Shown in pieces: positions 1 to 11,413 of a DNA stretch of 64,000 nt. Where the stretch lies: contig JAGMVK010000003.1 in NCBI GenBank assembly GCA_020747065.1, positions 1,550,001 to 1,614,000 of the forward strand. Direction: 5' to 3'. Origin of the DNA: Cadophora sp. MPI-SDFR-AT-0126. Taxonomy: Eukaryota; Ascomycota; Leotiomycetes; Helotiales; Ploettnerulaceae. Made by a program: the position numbers and the translations under genes. The notes beneath the pieces were generated by a model. It had not been told where the DNA came from. It ran no database searches and worked only from the letters and a program-made list of their open reading frames with translations. Within the stretch, counting starts at the first letter, position 1. Each line of letters starts with the position of its first letter.

Positions 1-1156
1 TGGGAGATATCTTCAAGGGACTGCGATAAGATACTGAAAGCGAGCTGTTTCAAAGCAAGTGGCTTCGAGGGCGCTTTGCGTCACGGGTGAAGCTTGTGAG
101 GTCAATATTGACAATCGCAATTACAGGATTCATGGGAAAGATCAAGGCAGCAAAAGGATCCAATCGAGATGTTGACCTCGGGAGACGCGTTGAGAGCGCG
201 TATAGTGGTTTTCTCATGCCATGGCATAATGTTGCTAACAGTCGATGACGGTGAAGGATGTGATCGAAATCGAGGAGTGCATTCAAGATCGAGATTCTGT
301 TCCCTCACAAGCAACGGCTAGGAGGGTAGTCCCAACCCAGGGCAGCTCTAGGGCGAGGAAGTCTGTGTTTCTCCCGTAAAGTTACAATAGTGCCCGTCGG
401 CAGCATGGAGCAAAGTCTCCTCCTTACAGAGCTAGAACAGCTAGGAACAGGACTTCAGATGACATCGCATAGCCCTAGCCGTTGGCCAGTTTGTAGACCA
501 TTGGGCCTGATGGGAGAGGCCATGGAGGGAGGGAAGGAGGGATCTGGGAAGGGTGAAAAATCTCTCTCCCTCGCTCTCTAAGGTGGGAGCGAGGAGAATT
601 TTCACAAGAACTTACAGAACCTAATGCACAAGAAGGTTGAGAGTATGTAGCATCGTGCACAAAATTCGGTAGAGCAGAGACTCAGGAAGGGAAAGGAAGG
701 AAGGAAGGAGGGCTGTTCCACAATTGCAACGATTGCTACCCTCCCTGTCGCCAGGCCATCACGAGGCCCCCAAGTTGATGGTAGTGGTGGTGGTGGTAGT
801 GCAGGGGTAGGAGGATTAGACAGACGGCCCATGTTAATAACAGCTGTGCCCACTTCAGCGGCTGGCCGCCCTCTTCCCATCTACATCCAAGTACAACAGG
901 ACCTGCATCAACAACCATCAACCACAACTACAGCTCACCACATCATCGCACAGCAATAAAATTATATACAACGGTCCTTATCGATGCAGACAATACATTG
1001 ATCCAACTTTCAACACTTGAACGCAACGTTGTGCAGCTCCGAAGGCTCCCGGCGCATCGATTGCGCTCACCGACCTCCGAGCCATCATCGCATCGAGTCT
1101 TTCAACCTTCATTCCTTGATAACAACAACAACACCACACCTCTTGCATCAAACAAG
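1..1156. other. Upstream region, no gene seen
   Basis: Non-coding leader and promoter DNA in front of the Myb-like gene. It holds a (GGAA)n run near 683-711, a GTG/GTA trinucleotide stretch near 778-800 and a TATA-like A/T patch near 960-968. Open frames here are short and lack codon character. The open frame of the downstream gene extends upstream of 1157, but only to a non-ATG codon at 998. Confidence 0.5.
683..711. repeat. (GGAA)n simple repeat
   Basis: Imperfect purine tract of GGAA/GGGA units, readable directly in the sequence. It lies upstream of the Myb-like gene. No function is implied. Confidence 0.6.
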
Positions 1157-1954
1157 ATGTTACTCCCATCAGCTCTAGGATGCGACTCCTCCCTCCAAAC
1201 ACCAAAGGCGACGAGATTTCAATCAGCACTCTTCGCATCACCACCACTCTCACCACCACCATCCTCTTCTCGCCCAACAACAATCAACAACCTCTATTCA
1301 ACATGCCGCGCCTTACAATCCATGCTCTCGCCTCCAAACCAACTCCCATCTCCACCAACCACACACGCAGATCCTCCATCCTCAGCATTCAAGCTGCGAC
1401 TGCGTGCGCGCAAAGGTGCTGAAGAGACAACGCCCTCGCTCACACCCAGGAAGAAGATTACGAAGCGCACAATCACTGCTCCACCGCGCGGTGCCAACAA
1501 GAGGAGGAGAGCTGCAGACGATGAGATGTCTCGTCATGATGTCGAGGAGGAGAGCGAGGAGGACGATCAGATCGTCGATGAAACAAACCGACCCAGCACA
1601 CCCAAACGGATGCGCTTCGCGCCAGAAATCATTCCTCTCGGCCTCGAACGCTCTGATTTCCACGACCTGCGCTTAGCGGAAGTCGAAGCACAAGACGGCC
1701 AAGGCGAGACTGTTCTTGAGAGCATCGAAGGACCAGGCTTCAATAACGAATGGTCGACGGAAGAAGATCGTTTGCTCGTTGAGCTTGTGCTTGAGAAGCT
1801 GAAGTTGACCAAGAGCGATTGGCAGGATTGCGCGAGGAGTTTGGGGAAGGATAGGGGGAGTGTGGGGAGGAGGTGGAAGAGCCTTATGGGTGCTGGGGAT
1901 GTAGGGTTGAAGAATCGCCCCAGGAGGTCGAGGATTCATGGGACGTGGAGATGA
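1157..1954 (+). CDS. Myb/SANT-like DNA-binding domain protein
   Basis: Single-exon gene of 265 codons, probably a nuclear DNA-binding protein. The first two thirds are Pro/Ser/Thr-rich and disordered, followed by basic stretches that resemble nuclear localisation signals (KKITKR, NKRRRA near residues 98-120) and an acidic run (EEESEEDDQ). The C-terminal 75 residues hold one Myb/SANT-like repeat: it begins NNEWSTEEDRLLVELVLEKL and has the spaced tryptophans W (EWS), W (SDWQD) and W (RRWKSL) expected of that fold. The frame stays open upstream to 998, but that codon is TTG; the first ATG in frame is 1157, so I start there. Target genes are unknown. A single repeat could also serve protein-protein or chromatin binding rather than sequence-specific DNA binding. 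Confidence 0.8.
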   Translation: MLLPSALGCDSSLQTPKATRFQSALFASPPLSPPPSSSRPTTINNLYSTCRALQSMLSPPNQLPSPPTTHADPPSSAFKLRLRARKGAEETTPSLTPRKKITKRTITAPPRGANKRRRAADDEMSRHDVEEESEEDDQIVDETNRPSTPKRMRFAPEIIPLGLERSDFHDLRLAEVEAQDGQGETVLESIEGPGFNNEWSTEEDRLLVELVLEKLKLTKSDWQDCARSLGKDRGSVGRRWKSLMGAGDVGLKNRPRRSRIHGTWR

Positions 1955-2878
1955 GACGAGAAGCTCTCTCCTTTCTGTCTTTCTTCCCTCTATGGGCTTC
2001 ACCGTTACAAGCAATCTATATTTGTTAATCTTGCATATGCATCTTAGGGTTGGTTATCTAGGGCAGTTTTATATACTACGGCGCTTGGTCAAACACAGGT
2101 TCTAGGGTTGGTTTTGGGTTGGGATGGGATCGGTCTGAATTTTAAATGGGGTTTGGTTGGATCTACATTATCTTCCTTTTCTCCCTCAATTGTTTGCAAT
2201 TGTTTTGCAATTATTATGATATCCAAATATGACGCAGAAGGCGCTCAGATACTACCATTTGTTATTATCTCTACATCTGTAATCTACTCCATATTAAGAA
2301 ATTCTCTAAGCTTTCCATGCATCTGTTTGAAGTGACTTGCATTAGCTAATGGTCCAATATTCCGGAGATGATGTGCATAGTGGCTGTCATGTCTCATACA
2401 CTACTATATCATACGATGATCCAGGTATCCGACTCGACACATCATATCTACCCAAGTGTCGCTTAAATCAAATCTACGATATTCCTCCTTGCTTAGCTTA
2501 CAGTACTCCATGTCTCTCATTGCGTCAGACCTGATCTTCTTTCGCTTGGAACATGGTCATGGTTCGGTTCGGCAGAGAAGCTCAATCGGACAATGTTAAA
2601 TTACCCCTCGATCCATATCCCGCCTCACATATACCTACACCAACACCAATGCCAACACCCCTCCCTCCCTTTCCGTCCATCAAGAACACCAGGGAAGACC
2701 CTTTCAATGGTTCGAGCCTTACTTCAACGCCCAACGCCTCTAGATCTGCCAATCCCAATTCCAAATATTCGGATCTCCAGATCCCCGAATACCCAAATGT
2801 CCAGTGATCCAGATATCCACACTACAGTAAACAAGTACAGTACAGTACACCATCTAATCCATAGATGAAATCAATCCT
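1955..2878. other. Convergent 3' spacer, no gene seen
   Basis: Lies between the 3' ends of the Myb-like gene (+) and the rhodopsin-type gene (-). A 2553-2807 plus-strand frame is Pro/Thr-rich from simple sequence (ACACCAACACCAATG-type runs) and is not convincing. Nothing else recognised. Confidence 0.5.
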
Positions 2879-4528
2879 TCACACCAAATCCCAGCTCGAC
2901 TTCGCGGTCCTAGGCCTCTCCTCGCTCTTTAGCGAAACCCCATCACTTTCCAGATCTCGCTCATCGTGATGATCAACGTGGGATATCTCAACAGTCTGCT
3001 GTACCTTGATCCCGCCCATCTTCTTTGAACTCTCTTGGCTTTGACTTTGATTCTGAGTCGTGCCTCCGATGCTCTCTCTTGAGTCGCCGAATGGACTTCG
3101 GATGTTGGTCGTTACGCCGTTGGTGTCTGTTATGTCTGGACGGAGGTAGATACTCCTGTCCTCGGGAGGGGAGGAGGAGGATGATGAGAAGGGGAATTGA
3201 AAACGGGATTGTGATTGTGATTGTGAATGCGAGAGGGATTGGGAGTGCGATGTTGAATGGATCTGTGAATGAGAATATGATTGAGAGCGGGACTGTGAGG
3301 ACGGTTTCGAGGGATTGGTGATGACGCCGAGGTGTTGGTGCTGGTGGTCTAGGTTTATCATGTGGCTGTCTCTATGGTGCGTGGTGCGTGTTGGTCGCGA
3401 GCGGAGGGTGGACAGGTTGTAGAATTTGCGGAAGAGAGGACGGAGTGTTGCGCCGCCTGCTGCGCAGAGGCCTAGGCCGGGCTCGACAGTGGACCATATT
3501 GCTACGTCGCTGAATAGAGTAGAGGGTTAGTGAGTGGGAACGAAGAGGTGTGGAGAAAAGGGAAAGGTTGGGGGGGGGGGCCAAGGAGGGAGGGAGCCTA
3601 CGTCGTTGCGAAGAGGAAGTCGTCGGTAAGTGCGAGGACCTTGATGTATGGGACGCGGATCATGGTTGCTACTCCTGCTCTATTTTCACGTTAGACCAGT
3701 CTCAAAGTAAACAGATGACGGGCTGGGTTTTGCTTACAGCAACCCAAGTGACATCAAAATCCCAACCGACACCTTCGTCCTGGTATTCATCTTCAGATCC
3801 CATATCAGTGCCACTGGAAGCAATCCCAAGATCCAATCCGCCGTAAACGAGACCGCCGAATGAGCAATACTCGCATTCGGTACCACCGCCGGATCAATAC
3901 AAGACCCCTTCTTCCCTTCGTACTGTCCCCAGAAGTAACTCGTCGGATGACACTGGAAGATGACGAGGAAGAAATAGAAGACAGTGAAGGCGATCATGGC
4001 TGCAGAGGTGATGTAGACGATCTTCTTATGCAGTGGCTTGACGCATATCCGGAGGAGGAAGACGGCAATGGACAGCCGGATGAAGAGCGTTGTGACGGCG
4101 TAGAAGATCTCGCAGAGGAACCAGTAGTAGAGGGCTTTTGGGATGTCGGTTGGTGGAATGTTTGTTACATGGCGGCCAGTACCGTAATGTACACCTGTCG
4201 CTGAGCAGGCGCAGTAGGTTGTGAAGAATACCTGCGCGATGATAAGTATATGTCTTCAAGAGAAGGTTCAAGTGGTTTGGCGGAGTTTCATCCCCAGAGT
4301 CCTGATTGAGAGGAACATACCAAGGATAGAACGAGCAGGATATCATCACTTCCCCAGCTTTTACTGAGGAATGTCTTGACATAGACTCGGAGAAGGACGA
4401 AGACTAAGCTCAGACCTAAGAACAGACCCAAGACAGCGGCTTCATGGCACACGACGCTCAGCTTTGACTCAATCCAATATCAATTGAGGAGACGACCTAC
4501 CTAGCTCAGGACCTCTATCTTCAGCCAT
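2879..4528 (-). CDS. Fungal rhodopsin-domain (PTH11-type) seven-helix membrane protein
   Basis: Five exons on the minus strand: 4528-4501, 4439-4321, 4231-3738, 3679-3602, 3509-2879. They join in frame to about 449 residues. Family hallmarks are clear: an N-terminal helix then RVYVKTFLSKSWGSDD, a YYWFLCEIFY helix, the CHPTSYFW motif with a later Cys (GSCIDP), NASIAHSAVSFTADWILGLLPVALIWDL, and DVAIWSTVEPGLGLCAAGGA before the tail. This matches fungal integral membrane proteins grouped with PTH11-like receptors, which sit in the plasma membrane and are proposed to sense surface or chemical cues; no ligand can be inferred. The roughly 180-residue cytosolic tail is unusually Ser/Gln/His-rich (HSQSQSLSHSQS-like runs) and ends TAKSSWDLV. 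Starting the first exon at the ATG at 4528 is supported by a short exon and a good donor (GTAGGT). Confidence 0.85.
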
Positions 4529-6777
4529 CGTTCTCGATTGACGTTGAAACTTGGAGACGAGGAAAGAAGAAACATTAAACCCAGATACGACAGGGCACAC
4601 GACGAACACCACGTAAATCCGGGGAAGAAGCAGCGCAGAACTCTTTTCTTTTCCCCCAGGGGAAGGAGGTAAAGAATAAGATTTTTAGATCCACGCCCAT
4701 CCCGCAGCTACTCAGCACATGCAGGACAAGTGTCAGATTTTCTTCATGACATGCAGGAACGGCACATTCTCTCCACCAGTCCGTCGACAAAGCTATCGGG
4801 AGCTAGAACGCTGGCTTGCTCCGATTCTGCAGACGTTGCCTTCTGAGAGGTGGAAGTTGTCCGAGGTGAACCGTGGACGGCTGAGATGGAAACACGGCGC
4901 GATTTAGTGTGCTGATCGAGAGATGGGGATTGGTGGGCTTGTGAAGATTGACACATCTGCTGTTCGGCTGTCGGTTCATGGTGCTGTCAGCATGAATGAT
5001 GCTTTACCGGAGGGAGTATTGATCAGCGAAGTATTCTCGTCTCGTAGCGATGGTTTGCGACTTTTCAAAAACGAGGTTTGAATGGTGAGGAAGAAAGGAG
5101 AAGTGTCCACCATACATCCACTTTTCGCTTATTGTATTCGATGATCTCTTCCTCCATCTCGTCCATTTAAGCAATCGGACCTGACACCACCTGGCGATCT
5201 TTTCATTCAGGGAATTTTCAAATCCGGTAAACAAAACTACTTTCAACAATGAGAACATCCGAATCTGTTCACTCATGAGACTGGATTGCAGACTGAGCGT
5301 CAATACCTCGCTTGAGCAAGTCAACGAATGACAGCATCGATGCAGGCCACTGCTTCGTTCATCCATCATCGAATCAAATCCGATGTCTACCAATAGAGAA
5401 TGTTCTATTACCTTCTAATATCCATTATCGGCATCCATCGTTCTGTGACACTCTGAACTTCCGAGTACCTCGGTCTAGTCAGTCTCTACCTTGAATCTGA
5501 TAGCGAGCTTTGAACCAGGATCTCTGTCAATCAAATGCGAACAAGAATGCGATCTGGGAAAGTTCGCTTTGTCTCCTTCTCCCTATATTCCCGAGCAGCT
5601 TTCCTATAGAGAAGCGGATGGCAAAACTATGGGAAGAGCCAGGAGTAGAGGCGCTCACATATTATTCTAGGCCATGGAAGTAGGGGATTGCTCTTGTCTT
5701 ATAAGACGGAGAAGGATATGGGAACTCATGTCAGGAGTGTAAAGATTAAGACTCTCAAGAACTTGACAACCAAGATTTAAGAACAAGAGAGTGGCCCTCA
5801 ATCTACGACCTCGGAAGCTCTGAGTTGCCGAGGCGATTCAATTCCTCATAATGTCTTGAAAGTACCCAAGTACACATCTGAAACGTAAGGACTCACCCAC
5901 ATGTGTAGAGCAAACCCACAGGATGACTTCGAGATACCGCACATTTGTGGGCAGATAACCAAACTGTGTCGTCAAAACCCAATTGAAGCACTTGCCCCTC
6001 AATCTTCACCCCGCACCATCTCCATCTGCATCTTCATCTGCAAAGCACCACATCTCTCTCAAGCCACAATCTTCGGATCTTTGCCTCCCGGAAAGGGAAC
6101 AATCAAGCCACCAAACTTCCAAACCACACAGGAGGTTGCGAGAACTTTCTCGGGGGTAAATGGTTTCATCACGTGGAAGAATGACACTCGCAGACCTCTT
6201 ACCTTATCCTGCACCCCACGCTCCGCTCGGATTCAGCACCAACTGGATACGAGGATATGAAACTTGGGACTCTAGGTCCCTAGGAGGGAGACGCCAAGGA
6301 GGCGGTTCCTCAGAAGTTCCCGAGAGGAGGTCTGAAACTGGCCGCCCAGGGTTGTTGATGGTCTTGGCATCTTGAAACTCTAACTTTATTGTGCACGGAT
6401 TTTAGGGTCATCTGAGGTTGCATCAGCGTTAGTTATTGCTCGTATTGAGATCGTCAGGATGTTTGATTTGGTGTGGTATGGTTTGGAGGGCGAGATAGGT
6501 TACAAAAGCAAGGTAGGCTGTGAATGTGATATAGGTTGTGAAGGCGAGAAAGTGCTCAGAAGGGTATTCAGTATGCCACTGGGTGTTATTGAAGTCATCG
6601 ATTTTGTGGTATCTTACGCTTGAACGTCTAGAATTACATTTGTATGTCCACCAAGTCTCCTTTTCAGACCCCCTTCATTACCATCTTGCATTTTGAAAAG
6701 CAGCAAGAATTTCCATTAACGCCCAGATATCTCTTATTACCCATTAAACACCGATCATATTTTCAATGAATCATTCA
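4529..6777. other. Spacer, no convincing gene
   Basis: Between the rhodopsin-type gene start and the SOD gene end. Short frames at 5004-5393 (-) and 5901-6260 (+) lack domain motifs, consistent splice structure and codon character. An E-box-like CACGTG occurs near 6171. Nothing else recognised. Confidence 0.5.
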
Positions 6778-7604
6778 TTACAACATGAAAAAAAGTCCGA
6801 AGACGGCCGTCAGAGACAGCATAGAAGCGGCACCAGCGTTGGCACCTCCAGTGAATTGAACTGGTGGGCCAGACGCCGTTGGTGTGGCACTTGTGGCTGG
6901 AACAGTGCTTGGGAGAGTGGTGGGCTTGGTGGTTGGGTATGGAGCCATAGTTGTTGAGTCATTCGAACTGACGAGCGTGAAGTTGGCGCACGAGATACGC
7001 GTCTTGTTGGCGAAGTGGATGACGAAGGAGCGATTGCCGAAGAAGGCTCCAATGCCTGGAAATGTAGAGGCGAAGTCGTCTGTGTATGTGGCTTCGAAGG
7101 GGTCAGATGCGATGTTGCCATATTTTCCAGAGAGGTCGCCGGTTTGGCAGGTTTGAGGGAGTTCTGCATTGCAGGCTGGTGTCTCGCCGCGAATGTATGG
7201 GTCTGCGTGAGCAAGAGTCTTGGTGCAGTTGCCATCAGCCGGGACAGGAGCGTCGTGAAGATGGTAAACTGTCTACCATTAGCAGGAGCATGCTACGCAG
7301 TGGCTGAGAACGTACGGAATGGACCGCCTGTGGTTGGCAAGTTCTCGAACTTGACGGTGAATTTGACGCCGATTCCATTGGAGTTTGCGGTGGCAGAGAT
7401 GGAGCCTTTGACGTTGCCTTTAGGGTTGGTAGGATTGAAGAATGGCTTGTCTGGGAGAGTAGCTGTGTAGACTTTTCCAACGGGGTTGTTCTCAACAACG
7501 GACGCGTTTCCACGAATGCCAGTGATGGGCTCGGTGGTGGACTGGGCGCTGGTGAAGGCGAGGAGCGCAGTCGAGAAGACCGCGATGATGGAAGAGGTGT
7601 ACAT
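6778..7604 (-). CDS. Cell-surface Cu-only superoxide dismutase, probable GPI protein
   Basis: Two exons (7604-7316 and 7268-6778) with a 47-nt intron give 259 residues. It has a signal peptide (residues about 1-20, ending TSAQS), a SOD-like beta-barrel domain, a Ser/Thr/Pro linker and a hydrophobic C-terminus after a small-residue GGANAGAAS site, as in GPI-anchored proteins. Copper ligands are visible as H99 and H101 (YHLH), H117 (AHADPY) and H181 (FVIHF). The 16-residue gap between H101 and H117 equals that of the Cu-only SOD5 class of Candida, from what I know of that family. Cysteines 111, 129, 137 and 190 could form disulfides. The zinc-site and electrostatic-loop histidines of cytosolic Cu/Zn SOD are not seen. 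Expected role: dismutation of extracellular superoxide at the cell wall, for oxidative-burst defence or wall ROS signalling. Confidence 0.88.
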
Positions 7605-10600
7605 CTTGAATTATTCTTGTTTGTTTATCCGGAGAATGAACTGTATCACTGCATATGACAGTTAGCGGTGTGCATCCCAAAGCAGACAGGTTGTGTGAGA
7701 ATACCTTCCAAAAGAAGACGAAGATGAGAGAGTATGAGAAGATTGTTGAGGTTCAATCAAAAGTCGAAAGGCGGGGGAATATGCTTCTTCTTAAACGAGC
7801 GTTGGGGAAGAAAATGCGAGGTCTTTGTTCCAATTTCGGCAAAGTGATCGACGTTAAATAGTAGTTGGTGCCAACGGGTATTTCAACACATCACCATTCA
7901 CGAACCCTCTCAATCTGCGGGACGGCGTCATAATATATTAAGATTCGAACAAACGAACTTTCTTCCCTTCCAGTCGCACATCCACACGCCCATGCAGGTA
8001 ACCCTGCAGCACGCACCGACTAACCTACCAACCTGGGCATTAGGGAAAGCACGACTGCGCCCCTTCTGGCCCGTTGTCAGCTTTTCGGGAATCTGAGTCC
8101 AACCGTTTGTTCTCTTGGAAACATTCAAAGTATAAATCCGAGGGGGAGGGGCAGGGGCAAGGGCAAGGGCAGGGCTGGCCTGGTGACATCGAGCTTTGGC
8201 TCCAGGATGGGCCATCTCACTGCGATATTCTACGCCTTACCCAGTTGCACATCATCTCACGCAGGGTTGCGGCTAGATGTTTCGAGTAACGCAGGTACTG
8301 ACCTCCGTGGACGGCCAACAGTTGTTCACCTTTGTTTGATGTTTCAGCCCAAGCCGTGAGCTTACTCGTCACACCTTTTAAGCGGTCGCCAAGCATTGCT
8401 GACAGGCGAAGCGCTGTTGTACACTTGGCGCTTGTCTTTCTTTTTTTATGAAGGGCTTTTGGCGGTCGCTGAAGGTGGTTGGGAAAAGTGTGACATCTCG
8501 TGGCCAATAAGTTGCTGATGTACTCGATACAATGCTGTCCTCGTCGGAGTCACATCACTCTGCATGCAATGTGTGATGGCTGAATGCATGTTGCTGTCAT
8601 ATATTATCGATGCGGGATGGAGGTTGGGATACAGTGCTCGGAGTGGCTGGCAGTCGATACCAAGCTTTTTCTCCACTACGGCCTCCCTGGACGGCTGACT
8701 AGCCGAGCCCCTGATCCCCAAGCGTAGTGGGCAAATCATCCGGATCGAGATACGAGGGGAGATGGGGGGGATGCTTGTCGCAAATACAATCTAGACGCTT
8801 TGATCCGAGAGGAGAACGTGGGTGATTCACAGATCAGCAACCCATCCGACCGCATTTTCCCAAGATTGCCGCCGCGAATTCCTTTCACAGCCGACGAGGA
8901 AGTTTCAAACATCTCTTTCAAGTACTGGCGTTTAGCGAAGGCATGCTGTATGGAATGCCAAGGTTATTTATATCCTGGGCATATTTGGCCGTTCATCAAT
9001 ACCAATCACTGGAGCACGAAATCCGACATCTGTTTATATGACTACGATAGTTTCCTTCTGCATCCCAAGGACCAAGGAAATACTTTGTTCCTGCTTTACG
9101 GGCTGAGGAGGTGCCGGGAAGTGAAAAGTGTGTGGCATCGGTTTTTCAATGTCCGAACTCGTGGGGTTTCAGACCAAAGTCACAAAATTCTTTGGTCTCC
9201 CGAGCGGACAGAAGACGGAACCAGCTGACAGCTTCGGTGCTCGGGCTAGCCAAGCTTGTGTCAGACGTCAGGAGTTCAACTTTTCGAGAAAGAGGTGGTC
9301 GCATGGAGACAAGAAAGCTTGTCTGATCGAATTGCCGTGAAAGAAGCTCTGTTTGACTAGCGTAGACCGAACAAAAGAGAAGACTTCCATGCGTCTAGTT
9401 TGCAGGACCGACCGCATCGAGTTGGCCGGCAGGGACCCCAATTTTGATCTTGGCATAGGAAATGAGAATCACGGAAACCTGCCGTGCTGCCCGCTGCCGA
9501 GACGGCGTTGCATCACTGAGTCTCCGAACAGAGCATGTGAAATTGGTTTACATCAATATCTGAAAGTTGGCTTCCTTCCATCTTGACACAAATGGCATGA
9601 AGGGCTACTCTACTCACTGCAGACCGCAGTTTACCACGCTTGACAGTACCCATGTTATTGATTTTATGGGCAAATTGGGATCTCTAATGATTATTGCGTG
9701 CAATATGTATTGTGTTTGGCTTCAGATATACCGGCATAGCATGCCATAAAAGTAGGACTCAGCGCTCCAAAGAAAAGTCTATAATATCATGACGACAGCC
9801 AAGTTTGAATCTCAATTTCAATCGTTGCAAGTAGCGGAAAGTAATTGTGTCGATGATTCATGTTTATGCCAGAAGCATGGCATTCTAGCCGAGAATGCAG
9901 ATCTTGACCTCAGATCAGGATGATTCAGTCAAGACCAAACAGTTGCACCTCTTAGAAAGTATTTCAGACATCCATGACTCATACATGCATCTCTCAACGA
10001 TGATCTCAAAAAAAACTTGGTCCTCTATTCAAGATCAACCAAGACTATGTCTCGCGAGACTTAGGGGCCAGAACGAGCCAGGTCTCGGGTAAAGGAGAGA
10101 CATCTTGGAAACTCTGCCTGAACAGGATGATGAGAATACAGCAATAGTACAACAATGAATCCATCGAAAAGTCGGCATTTGGGTCGAAATCCTGGGACCA
10201 GGAAGTTTTGTGGTCTTAGACTTCTCAGCCCAGTGGCAGACTTCTGTGTCTGGGCAGTTCAGGTACCTCCGTATTTCATTCGATACAAAGGGAGGGCAAG
10301 TATCCAGAGCGGCAAGACATATACCAGAGAAAGTGAATCATGAAGGCGAACAATTGCCTTCCCGTTTCTGGCTCGACGTATTTCAGTATATCCCAGCAAT
10401 GATGACTTGTGGTTGCACTAGGAGAATGGATACATGCATCAATATGTCCCTTGGACCGACTTGCTGAACCTGACGGAGAGACCGCCATGATCCCGTTTGG
10501 AAGCATGGTAGGAAATAGAGAGTCCAAAAGATGCGATTACGCTTCAAGTTTTGATGGATGAAAGTGAGTGCTCGGAATAGAGAATGATTATGGTAAACAA

Positions 10601-10844
10601 TCCAGTTTGCATCATGCTGAGTTTTAAGCTTGGGGAAAATGAAGCTGAAGATGCTTCCTCCACCTCCTTCCGCCCCGCCAGGTCCGCCCCCGCCAAGCCT
10701 TCCGCCTTCCGCCTTCCGACTTCCAATCATCACCTCACTAGCGCATCTCAACCTCATACTTCAGCCTCCTCACAGCACGACAAGTCAGCGCTCCAGTTTC
10801 AAACAGCTTCACGTACCCCTCACGTCCATCAACAAACCGTCAAA
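7605..10844. other. Long spacer, no convincing gene
   Basis: Contains the promoter of the SOD gene (7605 on) and of the V-ATPase subunit gene (before 10845). The 142-codon frame at 8800-9228 begins with TTG and shows no domain. Remaining frames are short. A G-rich repeat is listed separately. No transposon ends or terminal repeats noticed. Confidence 0.5.
8141..8176 (+). repeat. G-rich (GGGGCA/GGGCAA)n short tandem repeat
   Basis: Four to five G3-4 runs separated by short A/C spacers, read directly from the sequence. The spacing would allow a G-quadruplex. It sits in intergenic DNA just after a TATAAAT-like patch near 8131. Confidence 0.6.
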
Positions 10845-11413
10845 ATGAAGCCCATCTTCGGTGTGATGCAAGCATGGTCATGGTGCGTTTCCCATCCCTT
10901 GTCACGATGCGCAATTCCCATCCCGAAGCTACTCGAGCTTGAGATACCACATTATAGCTTCCTCGCCTTGAAGAAGATTCAAGCTGGATGGAACGGGATG
11001 AAAGAGAGTGAAGGCTAATATTTTTCTGATGGATACAGCATCGTGATCTCCTGCTTCGCCATCGTAATTCTATCCATCATCGGCGCCCTTTTCAAAGCAA
11101 ACCACCACACTATGACCGGCACGTTAGAAGACCCAGAGGATCACACCGCAGTCGCCGCCACAGTCTTCTCCGCAGTGATAGTCTATGCTGTACGTCTTCA
11201 ACTCCCCGCGCTTTTCGTCGAATATATTCCTCTCTGCAAGCTATCTCTCGATGGCATCATTACGGACAGAGAAGCAGACGTTTTGTCCTACAAAAGCAGT
11301 CATTACAGAACAGGCTGACCATCCATCAACAACAGCTCTTCCTCGTCGGCTGCAGTTTCCAAGCCTTCCTCCACATCCGCGAAAATCGAAGAGGCGCTAT
11401 ATCGCTCTCATAG
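10845..11413 (+). CDS. V-ATPase Vo subunit f homologue (YPR170W-B / RNASEK family)
   Basis: Three exons, 10845-10882, 11039-11189 and 11336-11413, join in frame to 88 residues. The protein starts MKPIFGVMQAWSW and has two hydrophobic helices. The first is followed by FKANHHTMTG and the LEDPEDHTAVAATVF segment; the second leads into FLVGCSFQAFLHIRENRRG. This is the pattern of yeast YPR170W-B (85 residues, with the same NH..S/T..G, DPED and AVA.TV signature), known from cryo-EM as an extra Vo membrane-sector subunit and homologous to animal RNASEK. Expected location is the vacuolar or endosomal membrane V-ATPase. Exon 1 carries only 38 nt of coding sequence and the introns (156 and 146 nt) exceed the exons, so automatic annotation could easily miss it. 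Pyrimidine-rich, CCTCC-type sequence lies just upstream. Confidence 0.9.

Noticed and set aside
185..190. ACGCGT near the window start
   Set aside because: Single chance-level occurrence nearly 1 kb from the Myb-like gene, with no partner site.
8800..9228. 142-codon plus-strand frame
   Set aside because: Starts at TTG, has no recognisable domain, and I could not connect it to other exons.
10584..11018. 144-codon plus-strand frame overlapping the V-ATPase subunit
   Set aside because: Different frame, reads through the first intron, no domain; the spliced subunit explains the locus.
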